Source of the DNA: Terracoccus sp. 273MFTsu3.1
GTDB taxonomy: Bacteria > Actinomycetota > Actinomycetes > Actinomycetales > Dermatophilaceae
Direction: 5' to 3'
Assembly: GCF_000383675.1 (NCBI RefSeq)
Contig: NZ_KB911824.1
Span: forward strand, 1-64,000
DNA: 64,000 bases
The stretch's first letter is position 1, and each line of letters opens with the position of its first letter. A model generated the notes under the pieces. The model worked only from the letters and a program-made list of their open reading frames with translations, was not told the DNA's origin and made no database searches. The position numbers were made by a program, and so were the translations under genes. Shown here in pieces: positions 51,899-62,200 of the stretch.

Positions 51899-53410
51899 AT
51901 GTGGCTCATGAGGCGTTCTGAGAAGAGCGGGCCCGCGACCAGACTGACGGCCGCCGGGCTCGTCATCACGTGTTCCGTCTCCCTGGGATCGGCGCTCGTC
52001 GCGCGTGCTGACTCGGTGTCGGACCAGAAGAAGCGCAACGACAAGAAGATCGCGGCGCTCGGTCAGCAGCTCGAGGGCACCAACGCCGCGCTCGCGCGCG
52101 CCTACGTCAACCTCCAGCGCACCAACGCGGCGCTCCCGATCGCCCAGCAGCGCGTCACCTCCGCGCAGGCGGCCCAGGTGCGCGCCCAGGCCGCCCAGGT
52201 CGCGGCCGAGGCCACCGAGGCCCGCGCGATCGCCGCCGAGGCGAAGGCCCGCGCCCACAACGAGGCCGTGGCCCAGAAGCTCGCCGTGGCCCGGGCCAAC
52301 GAGCAGCGCGCCAAGGAGCAGCTCGCCAAGAGCGGCGCCGACCTCGTCAGCAGCCAGGACGCCCTCGACTCGTATGCCGCCGAGGTCTTCCAGGGGTCGG
52401 GCCAGGAGTCCCAGCTCGGCATGGTCTTCGGATCCACCTCGCCGGAGGACTTCGCCAACCGGCTCGTCATGGCCGACACCGCGAGCGCGGTTGCCAGCGA
52501 CACCATCGACAAGCTCGCCGCGATGACGGCCGACAACACCTCGACCCGCTCGTACCTCACCTCGGTGCGCGGCGAGATCGCCGAGCTCAAGCGTCAGGCC
52601 GAGGCCGCGCTGCGCGGGGCCGAGGCAGCTGCCGCGGCCGCCACCCAGGCCAAGAACCAGGCGATCGTCGCCAAGAACAACGCCGTCACCGCTGCCCAGA
52701 ACGCCGCCGCGGCCAAGACGCAGCTCGACCAGCTGAAGTCCAAGCAGTCGGCCTACACCGCCGACCTCGCGGTGCAGAAGCAGAGTGAGGCCGCAGACCT
52801 CGCCTCCGCCCGCGCCGAGTCGGCCCGCCTGCAGGCCGTCCTCGTCGAGCGGGCCCGCAAGGCCAGGATCGCCGAGCAGAAGCGCCAGGCCAGGCTGCGG
52901 GCCGAGCGCGCCGCCAAGATCCGCGCCGAGCGGGCCAAGGCCGCCGCCGCCAAAAGGCGTGGACAGGTCTACATCCCCAAGACGCCGCCGCCGGTGCAGA
53001 GCGACCCGACGCCGTCGAACTACCTCAGCTATCCCGCCGTCGGCCCGACGACCTCCGGCTTCGGCATGCGGTGGCACCCCGTGCTCCAGAAGTGGATGCT
53101 CCACGACGGTCTCGACTGGGGCATCCCGTGCGGCACCCCGGTGTACGCCGCGGCGCCGGGCGAGGTCATCCGCGCGGGCTGGCGGGCGAGCGGCTGGGGC
53201 AACCAGATCCTCATCGACCACGGCATCCACCGCGGCGTCGACCTCGTCACGAGCTACAACCACCTGTCGAGCATCGTGAAGTTCGGCGGCAGCGTGAACC
53301 GCGGCCAGCTCATCGGCTACTCCGGCACGACGGGCTACTCGACGGGCTGCCACCTGCACTTCGGCACCTACGAGGACGGCACGCCGGTCAACCCCCGCAA
53401 GTGGCTCTGA
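51899..53410 (+). CDS. Secreted coiled-coil M23 peptidase, FtsEX partner
   Basis: About 503 residues. A signal peptide ([22 protein letters not shown]) is followed by a very long Ala-rich coiled coil (about 35-345) and a LytM/M23 domain from about 385. Zinc motifs HDGLDWG and CHLHFG are intact, so it should be an active peptidoglycan endopeptidase. The architecture matches EnvC, PcsB and RipC, which FtsEX controls through the coiled coil; the gene follows ftsX directly. ATG 51899 (GGAG 3 nt upstream) is used; GTG 51881 or ATG 51908 are alternatives, and all keep the signal peptide. Confidence 0.93.
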   Translation: MWLMRRSEKSGPATRLTAAGLVITCSVSLGSALVARADSVSDQKKRNDKKIAALGQQLEGTNAALARAYVNLQRTNAALPIAQQRVTSAQAAQVRAQAAQVAAEATEARAIAAEAKARAHNEAVAQKLAVARANEQRAKEQLAKSGADLVSSQDALDSYAAEVFQGSGQESQLGMVFGSTSPEDFANRLVMADTASAVASDTIDKLAAMTADNTSTRSYLTSVRGEIAELKRQAEAALRGAEAAAAAATQAKNQAIVAKNNAVTAAQNAAAAKTQLDQLKSKQSAYTADLAVQKQSEAADLASARAESARLQAVLVERARKARIAEQKRQARLRAERAAKIRAERAKAAAAKRRGQVYIPKTPPPVQSDPTPSNYLSYPAVGPTTSGFGMRWHPVLQKWMLHDGLDWGIPCGTPVYAAAPGEVIRAGWRASGWGNQILIDHGIHRGVDLVTSYNHLSSIVKFGGSVNRGQLIGYSGTTGYSTGCHLHFGTYEDGTPVNPRKWL

Positions 53411-53452
53411 CCCCCGGACAAAACCGACTCTGAGCCGAGGGCTCCGTCGGGG

Positions 53453-53458
53453 TAGCGT
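53453..53458 (+). promoter_or_regulatory. Candidate -10 of smpB
   Basis: TAGCGT lies 43 bp before the smpB GTG in the 91-bp gap after the M23 gene, leaving a leader with GGAAGGA. Confidence 0.4.
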
Positions 53459-53501
53459 TGGTGCGCTGACCACACACCCTCAAAGGCGGAAGGACGGTCC
53501 G

Positions 53502-53975
53502 GTGCCGAAGGAGAAGGGGCGGTCGCTCATCGCGAGCAACCGCAAGGCCCGACACGACTACCTCATCGACGACACCTTCGAGGCGGGCATCGTCCTCTCC
53601 GGCACCGAGGTCAAGGCGCTGCGGATGGGGCGTGCGTCCCTCGTCGACGGCTTCGCCATGTTCACCGGTGACGAGCTCTACCTCGAGAACGTCCACATCC
53701 CCGAGTACCACAACGGCACGTGGAACAATCACGCCCCGCGTCGCAAGCGCAAGCTGCTCCTGCACCGCGCCGAGCTGACGAAGATCGCGCACAAGACCCG
53801 TGAGAGCGGGCGCACCATCGTGCCGCTGTCCCTCTACTTCAAGGACGGCCGCGCCAAGGTCGAGATCGCCATCGCGACCGGCAAGAAGGAGTACGACAAG
53901 CGTCATGCGCTCCGCGAGCGCCAGGACAACCGTGAGGCCGACCGGGCGATGAGCGCGGCCAACCGCCGCCGCTGA
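53502..53975 (+). CDS. smpB: SsrA-binding protein SmpB
   Basis: A 157-residue Smp[41 protein letters not shown] and the basic C-terminal tail are diagnostic. It binds tmRNA and delivers it to stalled ribosomes. The cognate ssrA gene is in the same window at 62836. GTG 53502 follows GGAAGGACG. Length is normal. Confidence 0.97.
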   Translation: MPKEKGRSLIASNRKARHDYLIDDTFEAGIVLSGTEVKALRMGRASLVDGFAMFTGDELYLENVHIPEYHNGTWNNHAPRRKRKLLLHRAELTKIAHKTRESGRTIVPLSLYFKDGRAKVEIAIATGKKEYDKRHALRERQDNREADRAMSAANRRR

Positions 53976-54053
53976 CCCTTCCGCCGGAACCGCGCGACCC
54001 GACGCTGCGTCCGGTGTCAGGATGCAAGGGACCAACGACGTGGAGGCACTCCG

Positions 54054-56030
54054 ATGGCTGGACCGACCGGACCGACCCGATCGAGCGTGACGCGCGGACG
54101 CCGACTCGGCGTGCTGGGTCTGCTCCTGGCGGTCGCCCTCTTCGTGCTCGCCCCGGCTGCCGGCGCCCGAGCCGCGGGCGACGAGGGGATGGACGCCTTC
54201 GCGGCGGTCTACGACGTGCAGCCCGACGGCAGCATGAAGGTCACCGAGACCATCACGTGGCGCTTCCCGAGCGGCGAGCAGAAGCACGGCATCTTCCGCG
54301 ACGTCGTCGTGCGGATGGGCTGGAACGGCGAGGAGAACCGCTACCGCTACTACGACCTGACGGACGTTGCGGTGTCGAGCCCGAGCGGCGCCCCCGACGC
54401 CTTCCGCGTCACGGACAACGGTGCGGCCAAGGAGATCCGGATCGGCTCCGCCGACGAGTACACCAGCGGCACGCAGGTCTACACGGTCAGCTACACCTTG
54501 CACGACGTGCTCAACCCGATCACCGCCGACGGCAAGCCGGCCGCCGACTCGAGCAAGGCCGACACCGTCGAGCTCTACTACAACGTCTTCGGGACCAACG
54601 AGACGACCGTGCGTGACCGCGTCTCGATCACCGTCAAGGCGCCCGCGCCGCCGACCCAGGTGGCCTGCTACCAGGGCGTCGACCGCTCGGCCACCCCCTG
54701 TCAGGCGACGTCGGGTGACCCGGCCCGTTTCTCGGCCACCGGGCTCACCGCGGGCGATGCCATGTCGGTGCTCGCCTCCTATCCCGCCTCGGCCTTCGGC
54801 GACGTGCGGCCCGACGTCCGACAGGGTGACTCGACATCGTCGATCGGCTCCGACGCGGCCCCGGCAGCCAACGCCGCCGCGTGGGCGGGCGCGATCGGCG
54901 CCCCGGTGCTGGCGTTGGCCGTGATGGGTGCCCTCGTGTGGACCCGCGGTCGCGACGAGCGCTACGCCGACCTCACGCCGGGCCTCTCGCCCGCCTACGG
55001 CACCGGTGCGACGGGCGACGGCACGCCGGGCGCGGCCACGGTCCGCGGTGGTTCGGGCACCGTCGCGGTCCAGTTCCAGCCGCCGAAGGGTGTGCAGCCG
55101 GGCATGGTCGGCACCATCATCGACGAGACCGCCAACCCGATCGACGTGTCGGCCACGGTCATCGACCTCGCGGTGCGCGGCTTCATCCGGATCGAGGAGA
55201 GCGACGGCGGGGGAGTCTTCAGCCGCACCGACTGGACGCTGACCCGGCTCGCGCCCCCGGCCGACGAGCGGCTGCTGCCCTACGAGCGCCAGCTGCTCGA
55301 CGGCATCTTCTCGAGCCGGGGCGACGTCGTGCGCCTCTCGGAGCTGAAGAACACCTTCGCGAGCACCCTCAAGCGCATCCAGGCGGGGATGTACGAGGAG
55401 GTCGTGACGCGGGGCTGGTTCCGTTCCTCGCCCCAGACCCAGCGCGGCGCGTGGCAGGGCCTCGGGCTCGTCATCGCCGTGCTCGGCGGCCTCATGCTCT
55501 TCTACGGCCGACCCGCGATCAGCGCGATCCTCGGCGGGAGCTTCGGTGGCGGGGTCGCCCTCGGCATCGGTCTCGTCGTCGCCGGCCTCATCGTCTGGTT
55601 CCTCGGCGGGCGGATGGCCGCCAAGACGGCCGAGGGCTCGGCCGTGCTCGCCCAGTCCCTCGGCTTCAAGGAGTACCTCACGACCGCCGAGGCCGGGCAG
55701 ATCGAGTTCGAGGAGGCGTCCAACATCTTCAGCCGCTACCTGCCGTATGCCGTCGTCTTCGGTGTCGCGGACCGGTGGGCCAGCACGTTCGCCGACGTCG
55801 CGAAGGCGGCCGAGGCCGCCAACCAGCCGCTCGTGATGCCGACGTGGTACGTCTGGAGCGGCAACGCCTTCCCGGACTTCACGAGCATCGCCGACGGCGT
55901 CGACTCCTTCTCGACGACGTCGACCGGCACCTTCACCTCGACGCCGGGCTCGTCGGGATCGTCCGGCTTCTCCGGCGGTGGTGGCTTCTCAGGCGGCGGT
56001 GGCGGCGGGTCGTCCTCCGGCTCCTGGTAG
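54054..56030 (+). CDS. DUF2207 domain membrane protein
   Basis: A 658-residue protein. Signal/anchor helix at about 17-40, then the extracytoplasmic DUF2207 domain (VQPDGSMKVTETITWRFP, KHGIFRDV), a helix near 280, a cytoplasmic winged-helix-like region (ERLLPYERQLLDGIFSS), two more helices near 470-525, and a Gly/Ser-rich tail (GGGFSGGGGGGSSSGSW). The glycine-rich end resembles TPM-type proteins. GGAGG lies 8 nt before ATG 54054. Function is unknown. Confidence 0.88.
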   Translation: MAGPTGPTRSSVTRGRRLGVLGLLLAVALFVLAPAAGARAAGDEGMDAFAAVYDVQPDGSMKVTETITWRFPSGEQKHGIFRDVVVRMGWNGEENRYRYYDLTDVAVSSPSGAPDAFRVTDNGAAKEIRIGSADEYTSGTQVYTVSYTLHDVLNPITADGKPAADSSKADTVELYYNVFGTNETTVRDRVSITVKAPAPPTQVACYQGVDRSATPCQATSGDPARFSATGLTAGDAMSVLASYPASAFGDVRPDVRQGDSTSSIGSDAAPAANAAAWAGAIGAPVLALAVMGALVWTRGRDERYADLTPGLSPAYGTGATGDGTPGAATVRGGSGTVAVQFQPPKGVQPGMVGTIIDETANPIDVSATVIDLAVRGFIRIEESDGGGVFSRTDWTLTRLAPPADERLLPYERQLLDGIFSSRGDVVRLSELKNTFASTLKRIQAGMYEEVVTRGWFRSSPQTQRGAWQGLGLVIAVLGGLMLFYGRPAISAILGGSFGGGVALGIGLVVAGLIVWFLGGRMAAKTAEGSAVLAQSLGFKEYLTTAEAGQIEFEEASNIFSRYLPYAVVFGVADRWASTFADVAKAAEAANQPLVMPTWYVWSGNAFPDFTSIADGVDSFSTTSTGTFTSTPGSSGSSGFSGGGGFSGGGGGGSSSGSW

Positions 56031-56042
56031 CCGTACTCACGA

Positions 56043-56084
56043 GACGCGACGAGTCCGGCGGAGATCCGCCGGACTCGTCGCGTC
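56043..56084. terminator. Bidirectional hairpin terminator
   Basis: A perfect 18-bp stem (56043-56060 with 56067-56084) with a 6-nt loop separates the convergent DUF2207 and secreted-protein genes. Confidence 0.85.
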
Positions 56085-56106
56085 CCTCGTGCGTACCGCC
56101 GCCGTG

Positions 56107-56149
56107 GTGACGGCTCACAGGTGACGGCTCACAGGTGACGGCTCAGCAG
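56107..56149. repeat. 14-bp tandem repeat at a gene 3' end
   Basis: GTGACGGCTCACAG occurs at 56107 and 56121, and a variant at 56135 runs into the stop codon of the minus-strand gene. The three copies look like slippage duplication of the gene end. Confidence 0.7.
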
Positions 56150-56964
56150 GTGACGCTCAGGGTGAAGCGGATGTTGGTCGGCGTGCCGTTGAGGGCATAG
56201 GTGTAGACGGTCACCGTGCTGCCCGAGGGGACGGCGCTGGAGATGTAGCCGCCGGACCCGTCAGGGTCGGCGTGCGCGGCGCAGGTGGAGACGTTGCGTG
56301 CGGTCGTCACCTGGTAGACGCCGGTGGTGCTCCGCAGGGCACTCACGACGAGCGGGGTGCCGGAGGTGAGCGTGCCGTCGAGCTCGACGTGTCCCTGGAT
56401 CTGGGGTGAGAAGTAGCCGTTGACGTCGATCGCGAGGTGCGACGGGCCCTGCACGTTCTTGACCGTGACCTTGCCGGCGGTGCCGATCTGCAGGTTCGAG
56501 CCGGTCGTCACGTTGACGCCCTTGGCGTAGTAGAGGGTGCCCTGGCCGACGGGGGTGCCGGTGGGATAGGCGATGAACGCACCGTTGGCGTCCGAGGCCG
56601 TCGAGGTGACGCGTGCGCTGACGGCCGTGGCGTAGGCCGGGATGCCGCAGCCGCCCGAGGTGCCGCCCTGGGTGGTGAAGCCCGTCGTGCCCGTGACCTG
56701 GAAGTCGCGCGTCGCGCCGTTGGGGATCTTCCCGCCTGCCGTGGCCGTGGCGACGACCCGGCAGTTCTTGAGCGGCACGTAGACGGCCATGGGGTTCGGC
56801 TCGATCGTGGCCGCCAGCGCGGTCTGCTCCGCGACGACCTGGTTGGCCGACGGGTTCGGCGGGGGAGTCGGGGCGTTGGGCCCCGCGTTGGCGATGCCGA
56901 TGCCGGCGGCGACGGTGCCGAGAGTGGTCGCCGCGACGACGGCGAGAGTGCTGATGAAGCGCAT
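56143..56964 (-). CDS. Secreted protein with actinobacterial GYF-end beta repeat
   Basis: A 273-residue exported protein with a signal peptide (LAVVAATTLGTVAAG). After a Pro/Asn linker, residues about 55-185 match the beta-domain common in actinobacterial wall hydrolases and surface proteins: AVSARVTSTASDANGAFIAY, then SHLAIDVNGYFSP at its end. No enzyme domain is attached. The C-terminus has a Cys near each end (STCAAHAD, SVTC). GGAGG precedes ATG 56964. It is probably a surface adhesion or wall-binding module; function is unknown. Confidence 0.8.
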   Translation of the reverse strand: MRFISTLAVVAATTLGTVAAGIGIANAGPNAPTPPPNPSANQVVAEQTALAATIEPNPMAVYVPLKNCRVVATATAGGKIPNGATRDFQVTGTTGFTTQGGTSGGCGIPAYATAVSARVTSTASDANGAFIAYPTGTPVGQGTLYYAKGVNVTTGSNLQIGTAGKVTVKNVQGPSHLAIDVNGYFSPQIQGHVELDGTLTSGTPLVVSALRSTTGVYQVTTARNVSTCAAHADPDGSGGYISSAVPSGSTVTVYTYALNGTPTNIRFTLSVTC

Positions 56965-57158
56965 GGGTGCCTCCGTGGAGTGGTGGAGACCCGGCAGGAC
57001 GGCGAACGGCTCGCCGTCCTTCCCCCGGGACCTGGTGTCCATCGCCGTCTCCGGGTGCGGCCGGCACGCTCGGCTGAGGGGGAGGGCGTCACCAGGTCCG
57101 GAGGCACGATCGATGTGACCTTCGGTGCCGGGCCGGGTCCCGGTGATACACGCCCTCG

Positions 57159-58340
57159 CTACGACGCCGCCGGCTCGGCGTCTCGTGAGGGTCCTCGCGA
57201 CGCGAGGGCGAGGAGGGCTCCCGCGCCGGCCACGACGCCACAGAGCGGCCACAGCAGACCCGGCGCGGCGGCATACACCATCCCGCCCAGCGGGGCGGAG
57301 AGCATCGTCCCGCTCGTGGCGGCGCCGGTGTAGAGGCCCTGGTACTGGCCGACGAGGTGGGCGGGCGCCGCGTCCAGGACGTGCGCGGTGGCCGTCGTCT
57401 TGTAGAGGATCTCGCCGGCGGTGAGCACCACCATGGCGACGACGGCTGAGGCCGCGACGCCCATCCACGTCAGCCCGAAGATGACGAAACCGACTGCCAC
57501 GAGGGCGTATCCGGTCGCGATGATGGGGATGGCCGGTCGGTCCCGGAGCCAGAGGGCGACGGGGATCTCGAGGGCGAGGATGAGGCCGGAGCCGATCGCC
57601 ACGAGGAGGGTGTAGAGCGCGAGTGGCTGCCCGTGGTCGCGCAGGTGCAGGGGGAGGGTCGAGTAGAGCTGACGGTAGACGAGGTCGACGAGCACGACAC
57701 CGGGCAGGAGCAGCAGGAGGGACCGGTCCGCCCGGAGGGATCGCCAGAGCCCGGCCGGGGCATCGGTCTCAGGGCCGGTGGGCGCCTCCTCGGGCAGGAA
57801 GCGCGACGTGACGTGGCGCAGCACGAGGGTGAGGACGCCGTCGACGACGAAGAGCGTGTCGTAGCCGCGCGTGGCGAGCAGGGCGCCGACGGGAGGCCCG
57901 ATGACGAAGCCCGCGTTGGAGGCGGCGCGACTCACGGCGACCGCCGACCGGCGTGACCCGACCGGCACGGCGAGTGCCGCGAGCGCACCCTGCCCGAGCG
58001 ACGCGACGGCGCCCAGGTAGCCCGTCACCGGCATCGTCACGGCGAGCAGCCACGCCGGCTGCCACGGGATGAGGATCGTGAGGACCCCGACGAGGCTGGC
58101 GGTCAGGAGCAGGACCCGACGGTGGCCGTAGCGGTCGCCGAACCGGCCGCCCGTGACGTTTCCGAGCAGCGCTCCGACACCGTTCGAGCCGGCGATGATG
58201 CCCGCGGGCACGACACCCAGCCCCCGCGGTCCGGTGAGGTAGAGCACGAGGAAGAGCATGAGGAAGGCGCTGGCCGAGCTGACGAAGCGCCCTGCGGCCA
58301 GCACCCAGACGACGCTCGGGAGGTCTCGGAGGTCGCGCAC
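57159..58340 (-). CDS. MFS transporter
   Basis: A 393-residue major-facilitator protein with about 12 helices. GRFGDRYGHRRVLL is the loop 2-3 motif A and GFVIGPPVGALLA is the helix-5 motif C of drug-proton antiporters, so efflux is more likely than uptake. The GTG at 58340 is 53 bp from the divergent HxlR-peroxiredoxin gene, and the shared promoter region suggests control by that protein. Substrate is unknown. Confidence 0.9.
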   Translation of the reverse strand: MRDLRDLPSVVWVLAAGRFVSSASAFLMLFLVLYLTGPRGLGVVPAGIIAGSNGVGALLGNVTGGRFGDRYGHRRVLLLTASLVGVLTILIPWQPAWLLAVTMPVTGYLGAVASLGQGALAALAVPVGSRRSAVAVSRAASNAGFVIGPPVGALLATRGYDTLFVVDGVLTLVLRHVTSRFLPEEAPTGPETDAPAGLWRSLRADRSLLLLLPGVVLVDLVYRQLYSTLPLHLRDHGQPLALYTLLVAIGSGLILALEIPVALWLRDRPAIPIIATGYALVAVGFVIFGLTWMGVAASAVVAMVVLTAGEILYKTTATAHVLDAAPAHLVGQYQGLYTGAATSGTMLSAPLGGMVYAAAPGLLWPLCGVVAGAGALLALASRGPSRDAEPAAS

Positions 58341-58375
58341 CCGGACATCAGACCACAGTGAGTCTCTTTTGGGAA

Positions 58376-58387
58376 CTAAGTTAGGAT
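58376..58387 (+). promoter_or_regulatory. Promoter and possible operator of the HxlR-peroxiredoxin gene
   Basis: TAGGAT (58382-58387) ends 6 nt before GTG 58394. The palindrome CTAAGTTAG (58376-58384) overlaps it, and the whole 53-bp intergenic region is AT-richer than its surroundings. This is a plausible autoregulatory site that could also control the divergent MFS gene. Confidence 0.45.
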
Positions 58388-58393
58388 GAGGAC

Positions 58394-59236
58394 GTGACGA
58401 GGCGACATGCGAGCGCCGTCGACCCGTGCGGCATCGCCCACGCGGTCGGCGTCCTCGGCGACCCGTGGAGCCTGCTCGTCCTGCGTGACGTCGCCGGCGG
58501 ATGCACTCGTTTCGACCAGCTCGTCACCGAGACGGGGATCTCGCGCAAGGTCCTCGCGCAGCGTCTCGACGCCCTCGTCTCCGACGGCGTCCTCGAGCGC
58601 CGCGCCTACTCCGACCGTCCGCCCCGGCACGAGTACGTCCTCAGCGCCCTCGGCCGCGGTGCGCTCCCCGTCCTCGCTGCCCTGCAGGACTTCGGCGACA
58701 CGTGGCTGCTCGGCGACGGGCGCCCGGACGCGGGTGCCGCCGCGGACTCCAACGAGGCCACCCGGGTGAGCAGCCTCGTCGGACAGGCGATCCCGCGACT
58801 GCACACCCTGGATCCCGTCACCGACGAGCCGTTCACGGTGGTCTACTGCTACCCCGGCAACGCGTTCCCCGGGGCCGACGAGATCCCGGGTGGCATCGGC
58901 TGCACGCTCGAGTCGTGCACGTACCGCGACCGTCTCGGCGAGTTCGCGGACCTCGGGGCCTCGGTCGTCGGGGTCTCGACCCAGCGACCGAGGGAGCAGA
59001 CCGAGTTCGCCGCGGCGAACGGCATTCGCTTTCCGCTGCTGTCGGACGCCGACCTCGAGCTGACGACCGCGCTGCGCCTCCCGACCTTCCGCGCGGGCGG
59101 CACGACCCGCCTCAAGCGGCAGACGCTCGTCGTCGACCGCGACCGCGTCGTGCGCGCCACCCTCTTCCCGATCCCGGACGTCACGGGTTCGGTCGAGGAC
59201 GCACTGAGCCTCGTGCGTGGGCTCGGACGCGGCTGA
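58394..59236 (+). CDS. HxlR-type regulator fused to a peroxiredoxin-like domain
   Basis: A 280-residue two-domain protein. Residues 1 to about 110 are a HxlR winged helix (AVGVLGDPWSLLVLRDVAGG, TGISRKVLAQRLDALVSDGV, RHEYVLSALG) with Cys12 and Cys37. Residues about 125-280 are thioredoxin-fold, AhpC/TSA-like (TVVYCYPG, LGASVVGVSTQRPREQTEFA, FPLLSDADLELTTAL). Cys170 and Cys175 in GCTLESCTYRD have the five-residue spacing of the peroxidatic and resolving cysteines of PrxQ/BCP. The usual Thr before the first Cys is missing, and a loop insertion precedes it. A peroxide- or thiol-sensing regulator is inferred. Confidence 0.85.
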   Translation: MTRRHASAVDPCGIAHAVGVLGDPWSLLVLRDVAGGCTRFDQLVTETGISRKVLAQRLDALVSDGVLERRAYSDRPPRHEYVLSALGRGALPVLAALQDFGDTWLLGDGRPDAGAAADSNEATRVSSLVGQAIPRLHTLDPVTDEPFTVVYCYPGNAFPGADEIPGGIGCTLESCTYRDRLGEFADLGASVVGVSTQRPREQTEFAAANGIRFPLLSDADLELTTALRLPTFRAGGTTRLKRQTLVVDRDRVVRATLFPIPDVTGSVEDALSLVRGLGRG

Positions 59237-59247
59237 GGCGCCCGGCG

Positions 59248-62200
59248 TCAGCCGATGACGACGAGCAGGTCGCCACCCTCGACCTGCTGGTGCGCGCCGA
59301 TGGCGACCCGCGAGACGGTGCCACCGGTGGGGCTCGTGATGTTGGCCTCCATCTTCATGGCCTCGATCGTCGCGACGACGCCGCCGGCCTCGACGGTGTC
59401 GCCCTCGGACACCGCGAGGGTGACGACGCCGGCGAAGGGCGCTGCGACCTGGCCCGCGACCCCCACGTCGGCCTTCTCGGCGGACTTGACGTCGGCCTCG
59501 ACGGAGCGGTCGCGGACGGTGATCGGTCGGAACTGCCCGTTGAGGGTGCACATGACGGTGCGCATGCCCTTGGAGTCGGCCTCGCCGATCGACTGGACCC
59601 CGAGGATGAGGCGCTTGCCCGGCTCGATCTCGACCTCGTACTCCTCACCCGCCTCGAGGCCGTGGAGGAACTCGACGGTGCCGAGCACCGAGAGGTCGCC
59701 GTAGGACTCGCGGGAGGTCTCGAACTCCTTCGTCGGTCCGGGGAAGAGCAGCTCGTTGAGCGTGCGTCGCGGGGCGTCGACGAGCGCCTGCTCCTGCTCC
59801 GGCGTCAGCTCGGTGAGCCGCGGCTTGGACTGGCGGCCGGCGAGCGCCTTGGTGCGGAAGGGCTCCGGCCACCCCCCGGGCGGGTCGCCGAGCTCGCCGT
59901 TGAGGAAGCCGATGACGGAGTCGGGGATGTCGTAGCGCTGCGGGTCGTCCTCGAAGTCCTTCGGGTCTGCGCCGGCGCCGACGAGCGCGAGCGCGAGGTC
60001 GCCGACGACCTTGGAGCTCGGCGTCACCTTGACGACGTTGCCGAGGATCCGGTTCGCCGCGGCATACATGTCCTCGATCGCCTCGAAGCGGTCGCCGAGA
60101 CCGAGGGCGATCGCCTGCTGCCGGAGGTTGCTCAGCTGGCCGCCGGGGATCTCGTGGAAGTAGACGCGGCCGGTGGGGGAGTCGAGACCCGACTCGAAGG
60201 GCCGGTAGAGATGACGCACGGCCTCCCAGTAGGGCTCGAGCGCGAAGACGTTCTCGATGTCGAGCCCCGTCGGACGGTCGGTGTCGTCGGTCGCCGCGAC
60301 GAGGGCCGAGAGCGAGGGCTGGCTCGTCGTGCCGGCCATCGTCGCCGTGGCGGCGTCGACGGCGTCGACCCCGGCGTCGATGGCGGCGAGGAGCGTGCCG
60401 ATCTGGCCCCCCGCGGTGTCGTGCGTGTGCAGGTGCACCGGCAGGTCGAAGCGCTCGCGCAGCGCCCGGACCAGCCGGGCGGCAGCCGGCGCGCGGAGGA
60501 GGCCGGCCATGTCCTTGATGGCGAGCACGTGGGCGCCGGTGTCGACGATCTGCTCGGCGAGGTGGAGGTAGTAGTCGAGCGTGTAGAGCTTCTCGCCGGG
60601 GCTCATCAGGTTGCCCGTGTAGCAGAGCGCCACCTCGGCGACCGCGGTGTTCGTCTCGAGCACGGCCTCGACCGCGGGGCGCATCTGGGACACGTCGTTG
60701 AGCGAGTCGAAGATGCGGAAGATGTCGAGGCCCGTCGACGCAGCCTCGCGCACGAAGGCGTCGGTCACGGCCGTGGGGTAGGGGGTGTAGCCGACCGTGT
60801 TGCGCCCGCGCAGCAGCATCTGCAGAGGGATGTTCGGCATCGCCTCACGCAGGGCGGCGAGTCGTTCCCACGGGTCCTCGGCGAGGAAGCGCAGCGCGAC
60901 GTCGTAGGTCGCGCCGCCCCAGGCCTCCATCGAGAGCAGCTGCGGCGTCAGGTGCGAGACGTGCGCGGCGACGTGGAGCAGGTCGCGGGTGCGCATGCGG
61001 GTCGCGAGGAGAGACTGGTGTGCGTCGCGGAAGGTCGTGTCGGTGACGGCGACGTCGTTCGCCTCGCGCAGCGCTCGCGCGAAGGCCGCCGGCCCGTCGG
61101 CGACGAGCCGGTCCCGGGCCCCGCGCGGCAGCGGTGCGTCCGGGAGCCGGGGGAGCTTGGTGCGCGGGCGGACCCGCGTCGTGACCGGGCCGTTGGGCTG
61201 GTTGACCGTGACGTCGGCGAGGTAGGTGAGCAGCTTCGTCGCCCGGTCGGCGCTGACGCGGGCCGAGAGCAGCTCGGGGCGCTCGTCGATGAACGACGTC
61301 GTGGCCAGGCCCTCCTGGAAGACCGGGTCGCCGAGGACCGCCTCGAGGAAGGGGATGTTGGTCGAGACGCCGCGGATGCGGAACTCCGCCAGTGCGCGCT
61401 GGGCCCGGCGCACGGCGATCGGGAAGGTCATCCCCCGGCACGTGAGCTTGACGAGCATCGAGTCGAAGTGGGCGCTGATCTCGGCACCGACGAAGACGGT
61501 CCCACCGTCGAGGCGCACGCCGCTGCCGCCGGCCGAGCGGTAGACGGTGATGGTGCCGGCGTCCGGACGGAAGCCGTTAGCCGGGTCCTCCGTCGTGATC
61601 CGGCACTGCATGGCGAAGCCCTTGGTGCGGATGTCGTCCTGACGCAGGCCCATCGACGCGAAGGTGTCGCCCGACGCGATCTGCATCTGCATGACGACGA
61701 GGTCGATGTCGGTGACCTCCTCGGTCACCGTGTGCTCGACCTGGATGCGGGGGTTCATCTCGATGAAGACGTAGCGCCCGTCCTCACCGAGGAGGAACTC
61801 GACCGTCCCGGCGTTGACGTAGCCGATCGAGCGCGCGAACTCGACGGCGTCGGCGCACATGCTCTCGCGCGTCGCCGCGTCGAGGTTGGGCGCCGGCGCG
61901 ATCTCGACGACCTTCTGGTGGCGGCGCTGGAGCGAGCAGTCACGCTCGTAGAGGTGGACGACCTCGCCCGTGCTGTCGGCGAGCACCTGGACCTCGATGT
62001 GGCGCGGGTTGACCACCGCCTCCTCGAGGTAGAGCGTCGGGTCGCCGAACGCCGACTCGGCCTCGCGCTGGGCGGCCTCGAGCGCGTCGCGCAGGCCCTC
62101 TCGGGCCTCGACGCGGCGCATGCCCCGACCGCCGCCACCGCTGACCGCCTTGACGAAGACGGGAAAGCCGATCTCCTCGGCCGCGGCCTCGAGGGCGTCG

